Made by a program: the position numbers and the translations under genes
Shown here: piece by piece, positions 19,189-28,507 of the stretch
Numbering within the stretch: position 1 is the stretch's first letter
How the letters are laid out: each line of letters starts with the position of its first letter
Assembly (NCBI GenBank): GCA_964509765.1
Contig: CAZDYI010000011.1
Span: forward strand, 62,001 to 126,000
Reading direction: 5' to 3'
DNA from: CAZDYI01 sp964509765
Lineage (GTDB): Bacteria > Pseudomonadota > Gammaproteobacteria > Tethybacterales > Tethybacteraceae
Length of the DNA: 64,000 nt
Notes under the pieces: generated by a model
What the model was told of the DNA's origin: nothing
Seen by the model: only the letters and a program-made list of their open reading frames with translations
The model's database searches: none

Positions 19189-20451
19189 TCAGCATTGTGT
19201 TTGTTGGCCTGCAAGCAACCTTAAGATTAATTTTCGCTCTTCTTCTACAAATTGTGGTTCTGTGCAGTTGTGATTCCTCATTCCCTCAATAATTTTTTTT
19301 GGCACGCCTTTACCGTTATGTTGAAGATACCAGTAATCTTTCATGACCTCCTGTAGCAATTGATTTCGAGTGGCACGATCTCCTTTTGACATGCTTTCTA
19401 TGGTTACGCCATCAAATAGACGACCAGGAGAGATGATTTCTAATCGGTCGCAGTAAAGCGAAAGCTCAATATCTGACCCTAGAAACATGTAGTCGCGGTG
19501 GACCAAGGCATTAACAATGGCTTCGCGGACGATCTCCTCGGGATATTTATCAGTGACACCTGAGACGAAATTTACTGATTTTTCAACCAGTCCTAATTCT
19601 TCAACTTCTCTTCCATTTCCCAATAATGGTGTCATAGGCCCGCTAATTATCTGCCTACTTTTTTCGTTATCATTGTCTGTTCCAGAATACTCTGTTGCAT
19701 CTATTCTGGCATTGGACAAATAGTTTGTTGGATCAGAACCAAATAGCATAATTCCTGCCATTGTTACGCCTTCTTTAGTCATCATCTTTGTGTTCGTAAG
19801 CAATTCTTGCAATTCACTTTGTTCGACAGGTACTTGCCGGTTCTGATATTCTGGATTCACGGGCACAGATCTTGCGTGTAATATTTGATCAATCTCCTCT
19901 TTTGTAGGCATGGTTGGGTTTCGAAGATCTAGAAAATAGTTGCTTACCCGCCGGAGATCTAAATCCATAATTGAAGTTCCCGGAATTATCTGTCGTTCTG
20001 CATGCACAGCTTTACGTTCCTGAAAGAGCCTGCCTAGCGCATCTATATTTAGTTCATGAGTATGTGTTCCAACTCGGACAAGGTATTCTTTTCTCTTGCT
20101 TTCTACAAACGCATGAACAGTTTTTCCTCGTTCTACTGTTACGGTCGCTATGGATTTACCATCCCTAAAATTCTTGAAATCTTTGTAATTTGGATCCACA
20201 GATGGCACAATCAAGTCCTGCGAAACATTGATTATCTTTTGCTCTAGTTTTTCTAGAGCAATTCCTGACACTTGCCCGCCATCTGTGACGCCGAGGATGA
20301 TCGTTCCCCCTTCGGAATTCAGGAAGCCTACTAGCACCTTAACCAGTTTGTGCTGATTGTTCTGATCAATATCTTGCTTGAACTCAACTTTGGAGTTCTC
20401 TCCATTATCGATCATCTCCTGAACTTGTTGTGCTGTCAAATCAATCGTCAT
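19189..20451 (-). CDS. AlbA_2 (Schlafen-like) plus RecG-C/HATPase_c_4 protein (420 aa)
   Basis: Residues 15-140 form an AlbA_2 (Schlafen AAA_4-type) module, with ENSKVEFKQDI near the start, NSEGGTIILGVTDGG and LVRVGTHTHELN. The C-terminal half carries VREAIVNALVHRDYMFLGSDIELS, LEIISPGRLFDGVT and NQLLQEVMKD, the signature of the RecG-related C-terminal/HATPase_c_4 domain. Proteins of this architecture are usually annotated as putative transcriptional regulators or ATP-dependent helicases without helicase motors, and some occur in defence loci. Length is typical of the family. It is AT-rich, on the minus strand, and about 130 bases downstream of the capsid-like gene, so the two may share a transcript. 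Confidence 0.82.
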   Translation of the reverse strand: MTIDLTAQQVQEMIDNGENSKVEFKQDIDQNNQHKLVKVLVGFLNSEGGTIILGVTDGGQVSGIALEKLEQKIINVSQDLIVPSVDPNYKDFKNFRDGKSIATVTVERGKTVHAFVESKRKEYLVRVGTHTHELNIDALGRLFQERKAVHAERQIIPGTSIMDLDLRRVSNYFLDLRNPTMPTKEEIDQILHARSVPVNPEYQNRQVPVEQSELQELLTNTKMMTKEGVTMAGIMLFGSDPTNYLSNARIDATEYSGTDNDNEKSRQIISGPMTPLLGNGREVEELGLVEKSVNFVSGVTDKYPEEIVREAIVNALVHRDYMFLGSDIELSLYCDRLEIISPGRLFDGVTIESMSKGDRATRNQLLQEVMKDYWYLQHNGKGVPKKIIEGMRNHNCTEPQFVEEERKLILRLLAGQQTQC

Positions 20452-20582
20452 TGTTTCGATGTATATTATTTAACTGTGTGGTAAGGATTCTGCCGTGCTT
20501 GTAAATTTTTTCTGAAGGAACAGCACCTAGGATTATACGGTAGACTCAACTATTTGATGTGTATCAGACCAGAGTGCTGTGT

Positions 20583-21440
20583 TTACGAGCCGGACGAGAT
20601 TTTTATTGGTGCCGGAATGACAATTTGACCAGTCCCGGCACCTGCATTAGTGACTGTCCCAAATCGCAGTTCGCAATCAAAGTATGTATTGGATGGCGCA
20701 GATGTTGCAATAGTCACTGCGAGGTTTTTTGAATATGCGCATCCCACTGCTTTTTCATGGAAGAAAATTAGCCTGTCGTTCAAGATATTTCTGAAAGGGC
20801 TGCTAAATCTATTTGTGTCCAAGGTGTAGAAATTGAATCCTTGGTATGGAGCTTTGCAATTCAGAGCTAGATCTCTGATATAATCGGATTCGGAAGCGAC
20901 TCTAGTATTTTGTAATGCACGTTTCATTGTTGCATCGATGATTATCCATCGCCCATATTCTGGATATTGTTGCTCTGACAGTTCAACATCAGCGGCAGTA
21001 ATTTCCTTAAATACATCTTGTAGGCTGGTTGTAGATTTAGAAATCGCTTTGGTAGGGGTTTCATTAATGTCTTTAAGTAGTTTGTACAACATTTGTTGTT
21101 CAATTTGCTCTCTAACTCCCAATACCATATCCTCAGCAAGTTCTTGTAGGCATTCACTAAGGATTACTGACACAAGGTGATGATCAGTCACCTTAATTCG
21201 AACCTGCCACCCATGCATAATGCATATCGCACTGTACTGCGAAATGTCGTATGGAGTGGGGTCTGCCATAGGCTTGGCGGTTAGTATGGGTGACAGTACG
21301 AATCCTGAGTCGCGCTGCGACTCTTCGCACTCGTGCTTCACGCACAGGGGACAGAGACCAACAGAATCATCGGACCAGTACTTGTCCCAATAATTCTGTA
21401 AGTGCAGGAGAATGCTTTGCTTAATCTCTTCCGGACTCAT
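20583..21440 (-). CDS. Lone capsid-fold-like protein (285 aa), tentative
   Basis: No database call is possible, but the layout resembles an HK97/P22-type coat protein. There is a long helix-rich segment with LVSVILSECLQELAEDM and VREQIEQQML. A YGRWIIIDATMKRAL strand-helix resembles the coat-family RWLVVxPxxKxxLL motif. GFNFYTLDTN, then LIFFHEKAVGCAY, matches the late 'hxxHxxAhGhA' segment. The tail CELRFGTVTNAGAGTGQIVI resembles coat-protein C-termini. The N-terminus adds LCPLCVKHEC, a possible zinc site not expected in a coat protein. No portal, terminase, scaffold or tail gene is near. It could be a prophage relic, a domesticated shell protein or a coincidental likeness. AT-rich. Confidence 0.4.
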   Translation of the reverse strand: MSPEEIKQSILLHLQNYWDKYWSDDSVGLCPLCVKHECEESQRDSGFVLSPILTAKPMADPTPYDISQYSAICIMHGWQVRIKVTDHHLVSVILSECLQELAEDMVLGVREQIEQQMLYKLLKDINETPTKAISKSTTSLQDVFKEITAADVELSEQQYPEYGRWIIIDATMKRALQNTRVASESDYIRDLALNCKAPYQGFNFYTLDTNRFSSPFRNILNDRLIFFHEKAVGCAYSKNLAVTIATSAPSNTYFDCELRFGTVTNAGAGTGQIVIPAPIKISSGS

Positions 21441-21505
21441 ATATTCTGAGTGTTTGAATTATCCTTGCTGGCGGATAATCGATTATATCACTAGCCCAAA
21501 ATGTT

Positions 21506-22841
21506 GGGAACCTCATTTTATCCAACACACTGTTGACTCACCAGCCGATTACTCGACTTCGCGGGAGTCAAATTCCCTCTCAGACTGGCCGTTGCAGGCC
21601 TTGAAGCCTGTTTCGCGGCCTTTCGGGGCCTTTTTTCGAGGGTCGGGGCGCACCCCTCCCCCGTGCCGCCCTAGGCGGCCGCGGCTTCCGGCCATTCTTG
21701 CGTGAGAAGGCGGGCTGCGTGCTGCGTGTTGTAGGCGAGGGCCTTGAGGAACAGGTCGACGCGGGCGCGCCGCAGCCCGACGCTTCGCACCTGCTTGCCC
21801 CCGATCTCGTTGACCAGCGAGGCATGCACATGCTCCACGCGGACGCGGACCCGTGCGTTGCTGCCGTTGAGCCGCTTGTCCGCCTCGCTGAGCTTCTTGT
21901 GCCGGCAGCCCTTGCGGTTGATCATGCTCACCAGGTCCTTGCGCGACAGCAGCCCCTCGATCTCAGCCGAGCTGTAGGCGCTGTTGCAATACACAAGCGG
22001 GCTCTCGTTTTCTCCCGCCCCCTCGACCAGCGTCCCGAGCACCTGGCTGTCGCGCACCGATGCCGGCGTGACCACCACGCTCCGGATCAATTTGCAGCCC
22101 GCGTCCAAGAGCGTGTGCATCTTGAAGCCGTAGGTGTCCTTGCCGTTCTTCTTGAGCCACCGCGCGTCGAGGTCCTTTTGCCGCAGCTTCGCCAGGTTGT
22201 CCCTCCAGCCCTCCGGCGTGCCGCCGCCCATGATCGTATTGTTCCCGTCACGGCTGTTGCGCTGCACCGGAGCCTTTACCGACGTCGAGTCGACGTTGTG
22301 ACCCTCGGTCGCAACAAGGCCCGCCTCAGCCAGGCACTCGTTAAACTACGCGAACAGGTCCTCGATTGCCTCGCCCAGCGTGACGCGGCACGTCCAAAGC
22401 GTCCTCGCTCTCGGAGTGCCGAAGTTCGTGTTCACCCCGATGAAGCGCATCAGCGGCAGGTCCGATCGCAGCTCCAACGCCAGCTTCTCGTCCGACAGGC
22501 TGTTCGGCGACCCATCACCAGTGCCATGAACATCATCACCGCGTCCCGCGGCGGTTGGCCCGACGCCGCCTTGCGCTCGCTCGCCGGCTTCCGCCACGCC
22601 TCCTCCAGCCTGGCGCGGAACCGCTCCCACGGAACCTCGTTGTAGCCCGAGTGCTTGTCCGGACCCGGCCCGTCCAGGAACTCTCACGCCTCCGACATCG
22701 TCGGGCCCATGTCTGTCTGTTGCATTTTCGGCTTCCTTGATCTGCGCTTGGCCATGGGCTGATTGATCACATCTCGAGTCGTTTTTCCAAATCGTTGGCA
22801 AGTCCAGTTTGGACGCAACCATGGGAAAAGATGGCAGTGCC
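21506..22841 (-). mobile_element. IS5-like element, near full length (about 1.34 kb)
   Basis: The element runs on the minus strand. The left end has GGCACTGCCATCTTTTCCC (reverse complement near 22841). The right end near 21506 reads GGATAAAATGAGGTTCCC. Compared with the copy at 25639-26977, both ends and the total length agree, which fixes the boundaries. The termini of that copy pair imperfectly as GGCAC(T/C)TC..TTT. It separates the capsid-like gene from the Ubl/E1 locus. Confidence 0.75.
21671..22725 (-). pseudogene. IS5-family transposase, frameshifted
   Basis: Starting MQQTDMGPTMSEA, it hits a TGA, continues as EFLDGPGPDKHSGYNEVPW, shifts frame after MALVMG into SLSDEKLALELRSDLPLM, meets TAG, then runs cleanly from SVKAPVQRNSRDGN to EWPEAAAA. 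DARWLKKNGKDTYGFKMH and the GGKQVRSVGLRRAR end are typical of DDE IS5-family enzymes of the KxxQKDxDARW type. Three disruptions make it inactive unless rescued in trans by an intact copy elsewhere. Confidence 0.85.
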
Positions 22842-23204
22842 TTTGAGAAATGGGGAAAGAAGGAGCATATGCTGACTGGGTATGCGACGTAGCTCGCAAC
22901 AGTATCCCAGGATGCGCGAAGAATGGATGTCATCAAGTGCCGCCGAGGTCGGAATCCGGTGGCCTGGCCATGCCTCAGCGACTGTTTCCGAAGCGTCCCG
23001 CTTTCATCCCTGCTGGATGGTTCGCCTGGTTTCGGCTGCCCGCTGTCGAACGAGTTGAGGCAGCAACAGCTGGTCTAGGCGACGGAAATTTGCCGATCTC
23101 ATTGATAATGCGGAAAATCCCACATGTTGCGTCTGAGGGGGTTGAAAAGCTATTTCAGCGGCCATATATAGTAGAGCAACCACCCGCATAAAGGAGGTTT
23201 AACC
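22842..23204. other. Intergenic stretch before the Ubl gene
   Basis: About 360 bases between the IS5-like element and the Ubl start. Neither strand gives a recognisable protein; short open frames on both strands look non-coding. The only clear signal is AAAGGAGG at 23189-23196, just ahead of the Ubl ATG. The promoter probably lies here, perhaps around the AT-rich CCATATATAGTAG at 23161-23173. Confidence 0.4.
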
Positions 23205-23522
23205 ATGAAAAATGAAGAAAAGCAAGGCACACAGTCCGAGGACCCCGGCATAGACGGCTCCGAAGGCCGAGGCCCCGGCGACCGCAAGGAAGGCGAGGAC
23301 AAGTCCAAGGAGAGCATCGAGATCGAAGGCAAGACGCATTCCCTGCCGATCGGCACGGAGATCACTGTGGCCCTCATCGGCAAGCTCGCGGAAGTCGAGC
23401 AGCCGTTCACGGTGTTCCTCAGCACAGGCAAGGACAGCGACCCCAAGGCATTCACTGGGGAGCTGGAGTTGCAAGAGGGCATGTACCTGTCCTTCACGAT
23501 ACAGAAGACCACTGCATCCTGA
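23205..23522 (+). CDS. Ubiquitin-like protein of the Multiubiquitin type, single domain (105 aa)
   Basis: An acidic, Gly-rich tail of about 37 residues (ending DKSKES) precedes a compact domain. It runs IEIEGKTHSLPIGTEIT, ALIGKLAEV, FTVFLSTG, then FTGELELQEGMYLSFTIQ. The order of short strands and the 'V.L..GM.F.T' ending resemble prokaryotic Multiubiquitin (PF14452-type) domains. In those genomes such domains sit beside DUF6791-ThiF E1-like genes, as here. A near-perfect AAAGGAGG lies eight bases before the ATG. The protein ends KTTAS, with no terminal glycine, so ordinary Gly-linked conjugation would need trimming or does not occur. Only four bases separate it from the E1-like gene. Identification rests on pattern and context. 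Confidence 0.65.
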   Translation: MKNEEKQGTQSEDPGIDGSEGRGPGDRKEGEDKSKESIEIEGKTHSLPIGTEITVALIGKLAEVEQPFTVFLSTGKDSDPKAFTGELELQEGMYLSFTIQKTTAS

Positions 23523-23526
23523 AGAG

Positions 23527-24660
23527 ATGGACAGCGTAGTCGCCAGGCTGCTGGAGGACGGCTACGAATCGTTTCCCCGGGACGGCTATTTTGTCGTTCC
23601 GGGGATACAATACCGGAGCACGACAATGATGCTGTCGAAAGGAGATCTGATCTCCGCAACTGACCCTGCCGGTCAACCAGATCATCATGTCGTCTACTTG
23701 GCGGGAGAGGATCAACCCGCTACAATCGAGGGAGTTAACGTCGTAACTGAGCAGAGGCAGTTCGGCAGCATCAGCGCAAAGTACAGGCTTTCCAGCAAGC
23801 CTGACTGCGGCTTTCCTGGCTTGTACGAAAAAATGATTCACTACATTTCCTTGATCACCAGGGTGTGGAAAGATGAAATCGACCAGGCAACAACAGAAAA
23901 CACAGTTGAAATACTGAAGGAAAGATTGGCATATCATCGTTCCCTTGAATCAAGCGCAGGCACGGAGAAGTTTACTCAGTTGCTGAAGGATCAGCGGGTC
24001 GGAATTGTCGGAATCGGCGGAACCGGTTCGTATGTGTTGGATTTCATTGCAATGCTTCCTGTGAAGGAGATATTGATTTGCGATGACGATGTGTTTTTTG
24101 AGAAAAATGCATTTAGGAGTCCTGGTGCCGCGTCCTTGGGCGAAATCGAGAAAGAGCAAAGTAAAGTGGATTATTTCGCTAAGTTGTATTCTGAAGTGCA
24201 CAAGAATATACAGGTCCTTCCTGAGATAATTCATGCTGGGAATTTGCAAAGATTGACAGGACTGAGTTACGTGTTCGTTTGCATCGACAACGAGAGCGGC
24301 AGAAAGCCTATTCTGGAATACTTGACTTCTGCAAACATTCCCTTTGTAGATGTTGGCATGGCGATCTCAGAATCCAATGGCAGGATATTCGGATCGTTGA
24401 GAGTCACAGCTCCTGGATTTTTCTCAGAAATCGCAAAGACACAGGAGGCAGGGAATGAGGGCAAAGTTAGTGAAAATTTATACTCGCGTACGTTGATGTT
24501 TTCCGAGCTGAATGCGCTGAACGCTGCGCTGGCGGTGATCAGGTGGAAGAAGGATTTTGGGATTTATGTCGACCACGAACACGAGTATTTGACTCAATAC
24601 TCTATTGGCGACAATAACATCTGCAACAAGAAAACCGAAAAGTCTGCTGGAGATCACTGA
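23527..24660 (+). CDS. E1-like ThiF-family enzyme with N-terminal DUF6791 domain (377 aa)
   Basis: Residues 1-125 match the DUF6791 pattern, with DHHVVYLAGE (52-61) and KPDCGFPGLYEKMIHYISLI (91-110). Residues 155-345 form a ThiF/E1 adenylation domain. It has VGIVGIGGTGS (158-168), the GxGxxG nucleotide loop; ILICDDDVFFEKNAFRSPGA (182-201), giving the acidic residue plus N/R; and FVCIDN (250-255). Such enzymes activate the C-terminus of a ubiquitin-like protein by adenylation. The gene begins four bases after the Ubl gene, so they form an operon. The third member often seen in such loci (a DUF6527-like gene) and any E2 or JAB peptidase are absent. Downstream, a DUF4145 gene converges after 158 bases. 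Confidence 0.85.
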   Translation: MDSVVARLLEDGYESFPRDGYFVVPGIQYRSTTMMLSKGDLISATDPAGQPDHHVVYLAGEDQPATIEGVNVVTEQRQFGSISAKYRLSSKPDCGFPGLYEKMIHYISLITRVWKDEIDQATTENTVEILKERLAYHRSLESSAGTEKFTQLLKDQRVGIVGIGGTGSYVLDFIAMLPVKEILICDDDVFFEKNAFRSPGAASLGEIEKEQSKVDYFAKLYSEVHKNIQVLPEIIHAGNLQRLTGLSYVFVCIDNESGRKPILEYLTSANIPFVDVGMAISESNGRIFGSLRVTAPGFFSEIAKTQEAGNEGKVSENLYSRTLMFSELNALNAALAVIRWKKDFGIYVDHEHEYLTQYSIGDNNICNKKTEKSAGDH

Positions 24661-24818
24661 GGCGATGCCAGCGTGGCGAAGAGATTCGGTGCAGGAATCG
24701 CATTGGACTTGGCGTCATGTCTGCGGAGGGACGAGAAAGCCGTTGACCTGCTATTGAGCAATGCTTGCAAAACACAGTTGACCCATCGTTTGGATTGCAT
24801 CGAGATCGATAGTAGGGT

Positions 24819-25571
24819 TCATTTCCCCTTCTTTTCATGTTGCCGGCGTGACTTTTCAATTGTCTTGTTGAGGCGCTTGGCTTCGATGTCATCGACTATG
24901 CAGCGTTGGACGATATATCTGACCAGCCAAAAAAGGACTGATGGCTCATCAGGATCATCCAGGTTAATTACTCCACCATGGGCAGCCTTGTCTCCGAGGG
25001 ACTTAGTGTTCTTCATGGCTTTGATGACTTCCGGATCAAAGTTGAATTCCTTGGAAATTTTTTTGATCATATCATTCAGACGATCAGGTGAATCATCAGG
25101 AAGCCCAAGAATTCGCTTGCACAATTTTTCAATCACCAACCGTAGCAACGCAGTGGCCGCGCGCCGAGATCTGGTGTAGATGCTGGCCGCCTCACGGTAG
25201 AGATCCTGTATGCCCTCATCGACATGTTCGGACAATGGTTCTACCGACGAATCGGGGAATACCATCATTTTCTTGTCCTTCTGTTCGATCCAAACAGAAT
25301 ATTCATAGCAGCGCTGGCAGATCGCAACGAACAGCTTTGTCCTCTTGTTTTCCTTGTGCATGTCTCCTCGATCCTGTGTAGCAGGAAGCGAGTACATGGA
25401 GTCAACGGGTAAATGACGCAACATCGCATCTAAGTTCTGAGAGAGGACTTCCTCTTTTAGCCTGTTGGCTTGTCTGGAATAACGCGACCACACTTGGTGG
25501 GCGTCTACGTTGCAATGAGGACAGCGAAATCCGTCCTCCAAGAATTTTGGTTCTGTTCTGTTGAGTGTCAT
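24819..25571 (-). CDS. DUF4145 protein with N-terminal zinc ribbon (250 aa)
   Basis: FRCPHCNVDAH and, about 75 residues later, ICQRCYEYSVW supply two CxxC pairs of a treble-clef or zinc-ribbon fold. The C-terminal half has REAASIYTRSRRAATALLRLVIEKLC, NDMIKKISKEF, and LGDKAAHGG, the classical DUF4145 helical pattern with its conserved Arg and His. DUF4145 proteins are often found in restriction and other defence loci; the activity is unknown. The frame is open further upstream to a GTG at 25643, but that lies in the terminus of the IS5-like element inserted at 25639. The ATG at 25571 (MTLNRTEPKF) is therefore preferred. The insertion probably removed the native promoter. Convergent with the E1-like gene. 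Confidence 0.75.
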   Translation of the reverse strand: MTLNRTEPKFLEDGFRCPHCNVDAHQVWSRYSRQANRLKEEVLSQNLDAMLRHLPVDSMYSLPATQDRGDMHKENKRTKLFVAICQRCYEYSVWIEQKDKKMMVFPDSSVEPLSEHVDEGIQDLYREAASIYTRSRRAATALLRLVIEKLCKRILGLPDDSPDRLNDMIKKISKEFNFDPEVIKAMKNTKSLGDKAAHGGVINLDDPDEPSVLFWLVRYIVQRCIVDDIEAKRLNKTIEKSRRQHEKKGK

Positions 25572-25638
25572 TAGCGGAAACTGAGAAAGGGCGGTGTGCT
25601 GAAGTTGGAATTCTACACTAATGGATGCCAATATGCAT

Positions 25639-26977
25639 GGCACTTCTATTTTTTCCCATGATGGGTTCCAAAATTGACTTCACCAGAGATTTGGCAAGAT
25701 GATTCGAGATGTGTTTCAATTTACCCGTGATCTAGCACAGACCATGGTAATAGAAGATGCAACAGGCAGGCATGGACCCTATGATCTCGGAGGCGTGCGA
25801 GTTCCTAGACGAGCTGGGTCCGGATAAGATGTCGGGCTTCAACGAGGTGCCGTGGGTGCGGTTCCGCTCGAGGCCGGAGCGGGCACGGCGCTCGCAGCTG
25901 AGCGAGCTCAAGACGGCATCGGACCGCACACCTTGGGACGCGGCTATGATGATCAAGGCTCTGGTGATGGGTAGCCTGAACAACCTGTCGGACGAGAAGC
26001 TGACTTCGGATCTGCGCGTGGGTCTGCCGCTGATGCGCTTCATCGGGGTGAAATCGAACTCCGGCGCTCCGAGAGCGAAGACGCTGCGGACGTGCCGTGA
26101 CGCTCTGGGCGAGGCGATCTAGGGCCAGTTCGCGGAGTTCAACGCCTGTCTGGCGGAGGCGTGACTTGTTGCGCCCGAGGACCATATCGTCGACTCGACG
26201 ACAGTCAAGGCACTGGTGCAGCGCAACAGCCGCGACGAGAACAAGACGATCAAGGGCGGCGGCACTCCGGAGGATTGGTAAAGGCAAGCCGGCGAAGCTG
26301 CGGCAGAAGGACCTCGACGCGCGGTGGCTCAAGAAGAACGGCAAGGACATCTACGGCTTCAAAATGCACACGCTCGTGGACGCGGGCTGCAAGCTGATAT
26401 GGAGTGCGGTGGTCACGCCAGCCTCGGGGTACGACAGCCAGGTGTTCGGGCCGTTTGACGAGAGGGTGCGGGTGAATACGAGAGTCCGCTTGTGTTCGGC
26501 GACAGTGCCTGCAGCTCGGCTGAGATCGAGAGGCTGCTGTCGCGCAAGGGCCTGGTGAGCATGATCAACCGCAAGTGTTGCCGGCACAGGAAGCTCAGCG
26601 AGGCGGACAAGCGGCGCCAAAAGCGAAACTCACGGTTTCGGACCGTGTGGAGCATGTGTATGCCTCGCTGGTGAACGAGATCGGGGGCAAGCAGGTGTGA
26701 AGCGTCGGACTGCGGTGCGCCTGCGTCGACCTGTTCCTCAAGGCCCTCGCCTACAACATGTAGCAAGCGATCTATCTTCTCGCACAAGGACGGCCGGAAA
26801 ACGCGGCCGCCTGGGCGGCCCGGGGGAGGGGCTGCGCCCGACCCCCGGAATTTAGACCCGGAAGGGCCGTAATACAGGTTTCAAGGCCTGCAACGGCCTA
26901 ACAGAGAGAGATTTTGACTCCCGCGAGGGCAGATTTTCAGCTGGAGAGCCTGAAAGGTAGGATAAATTGAGGTGCCC
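25639..26977 (+). mobile_element. IS5-like element, near full length (about 1.34 kb)
   Basis: The left end is GGCACTTCTATTTTTTCCC at 25639 and the right end GGATAAATTGAGGTGCCC at 26960-26977. Read outward they are imperfect inverted repeats. Similarity to the copy at 21506-22841 spans the whole length on the opposite strand. It lies at the 5' edge of the DUF4145 gene and just upstream of the TIR-TPR promoter. Confidence 0.78.
25757..26812 (+). pseudogene. IS5-family transposase, multiple stops
   Basis: It opens MQQAGMDPMISEACEFLDELG and reads cleanly to ALGEAI, then hits TAG. FAEFNACLAEA ends in TGA. ALVQRNSRDENKTIKGGG is followed by a frameshift, DARWLKKNGKDIYGFKMH returns, and further frame changes and in-frame stops break the C-terminus. 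The terminal stop used in the related copy has mutated from TAG to TGG. Dead DDE transposase. Confidence 0.85.
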
Positions 26978-27035
26978 ATGTGACATTATCTGGAATCGGG
27001 TGCTGCAGGGATCAATCTTGTTTTGGATCACTTCA

Positions 27036-27044
27036 TGATATAAT
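27036..27044 (+). promoter_or_regulatory. Extended -10 promoter of the TIR-TPR gene
   Basis: TGATATAAT is a perfect extended -10 (TGnTATAAT). Transcription would start near 27051. A weak TTGTTT lies about 15 bases upstream. The resulting leader of about 23 bases carries AAGGGG nine bases before the ATG at 27074. Confidence 0.6.
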
Positions 27045-27073
27045 CATCGTTCGTGAAAAAGGGGACAAGCTCT

Positions 27074-28309
27074 ATGCAGAAATTCAGCATTGCACTCTCA
27101 TACGCAAGTGAGAACGAACACTATGTAACCCAAGTGGAAAGCTTCCTATTGCGGATGCTGGGCGATCAGCGGCCAATATTCAAGTTTCCGTGTCATATGT
27201 CCCAGTCTCTAGGCAGGGACTTGCGCCACTTTCTGAAGGAGAAGTTCTCCTCAGTGAAATTTGTTGTTGCCTTTATCTCAAAAGAATACACATCAAAGGA
27301 GTTTCCTATGCTTGAGCTGAATAGCGCACAAAGCCCAGATGCTTTGGCCAAAGGCGTTGAAACCATTGTGGTGCTGGATGACGGTGTGGAAATTCCAACC
27401 ACAGTCAGTCATTTGTCTCGCATGGAAACCATAAAAGAAACACCTGAGACAGTAGCAGAAAAAATCTATAATAAGGTCTTGGAATTCGAAAAAAAAGGTG
27501 CTGTAGTTGATAGGTTTCTATCCTTTGCAACGACAAATGAAGCAATTAGTAGTCTATTGCAAAAAGGTTATTATTGCGTCATACAGAAACAATATGATGA
27601 CGCGATCAAATATTATGATAAGGCAATCGATTTAGATCCAAAACAGGCAACAATATATACATGCCGAGGAATGGCGTATGCATGCTTTGGTAATTTCCCA
27701 CAGGCAATTAAGGACTATAACAAAGCCATTGATCTTGACAAAAATTTAGGTCTTGCATATTTCAACCGTGCAAATGCATTAGGAAATACAGGAGCATGGC
27801 AGCATGCATTATCAGAATACGAAAAAGCATTAGAACTAATGCCTAGGAGCTTGGATGTACGGGTTGGTATTGCTGTTGCAAAGTCAAGTCTGGGAAGAAG
27901 ACTAGAAGCAATTAAGGAAATGGATATTGTAATCAATAACAGGCACATGCTCTATCGAACGTACTTGATGCGAGCGAAGATGAAGAACGAACACGGCTTA
28001 TACAACAACGCCTTTCTTGATTATACTGAAGCAACAAAATATGTTCAATCTGCAGCTGAAGGTCATCTTGGGCGCGGTCAAATATATGCGTTACTAGGTG
28101 AGGTTGATAATGCATTGGAAGAATTTAATCAGTCAATCGAGTTAGATGATTTAATTGCCATGAGCTATTATTGCCGCGGACTAGTTTATGGAATGAGAAA
28201 AATCAGAGATAAAGCGAAAAGAGATTTTAAATCAGCTATGGCGCTCACGATCGATCCTAGACTAATAATGGCTATAAATATGCACAAGAAAATGTTCGAA
28301 ATAAACTAG
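27074..28309 (+). CDS. TIR-domain protein with TPR repeats (411 aa)
   Basis: The N-terminal 140 residues fit a TIR_2-type domain. It has FSIALSYASENEHYV, LGRDLRHFL, and FVVAFISKEYTSKEFPMLEL, whose final glutamate aligns with the usual NADase catalytic position. From about residue 155 there are tandem 34-residue TPR units such as YDDAIKYYDKAIDLDP, FPQAIKDYNKAIDLD, WQHALSEYEKALELMP and VDNALEEFNQSIELD. In other bacteria TIR domains fused to sensor repeats act as NAD-degrading or signalling effectors of anti-phage systems; that role is inferred here. The ATG at 27074 is preferred over the GTG at 27053 because AAGGGG lies nine bases before it. AT-rich and single-gene, driven by its own promoter. 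Confidence 0.82.
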   Translation: MQKFSIALSYASENEHYVTQVESFLLRMLGDQRPIFKFPCHMSQSLGRDLRHFLKEKFSSVKFVVAFISKEYTSKEFPMLELNSAQSPDALAKGVETIVVLDDGVEIPTTVSHLSRMETIKETPETVAEKIYNKVLEFEKKGAVVDRFLSFATTNEAISSLLQKGYYCVIQKQYDDAIKYYDKAIDLDPKQATIYTCRGMAYACFGNFPQAIKDYNKAIDLDKNLGLAYFNRANALGNTGAWQHALSEYEKALELMPRSLDVRVGIAVAKSSLGRRLEAIKEMDIVINNRHMLYRTYLMRAKMKNEHGLYNNAFLDYTEATKYVQSAAEGHLGRGQIYALLGEVDNALEEFNQSIELDDLIAMSYYCRGLVYGMRKIRDKAKRDFKSAMALTIDPRLIMAINMHKKMFEIN

Positions 28310-28507
28310 TGCCTGCCCGAAAACCCCCCGATTTTCGCAGAAGCAGACCGATTTCCGACTTGAATCTCGCCTTCAGTCCTGCCTGAAGCCGTCGATTTCC
28401 GCCTTAAAGGGCGGACCAGGGCTGCAAAGCGCCGAATTCCTGCCGCGCGGTCACGGCTCTCCCGGCGGCCCCTGCTTCAGGGGCCGTGATGCGAGGGGGT
28501 CAGCCCC

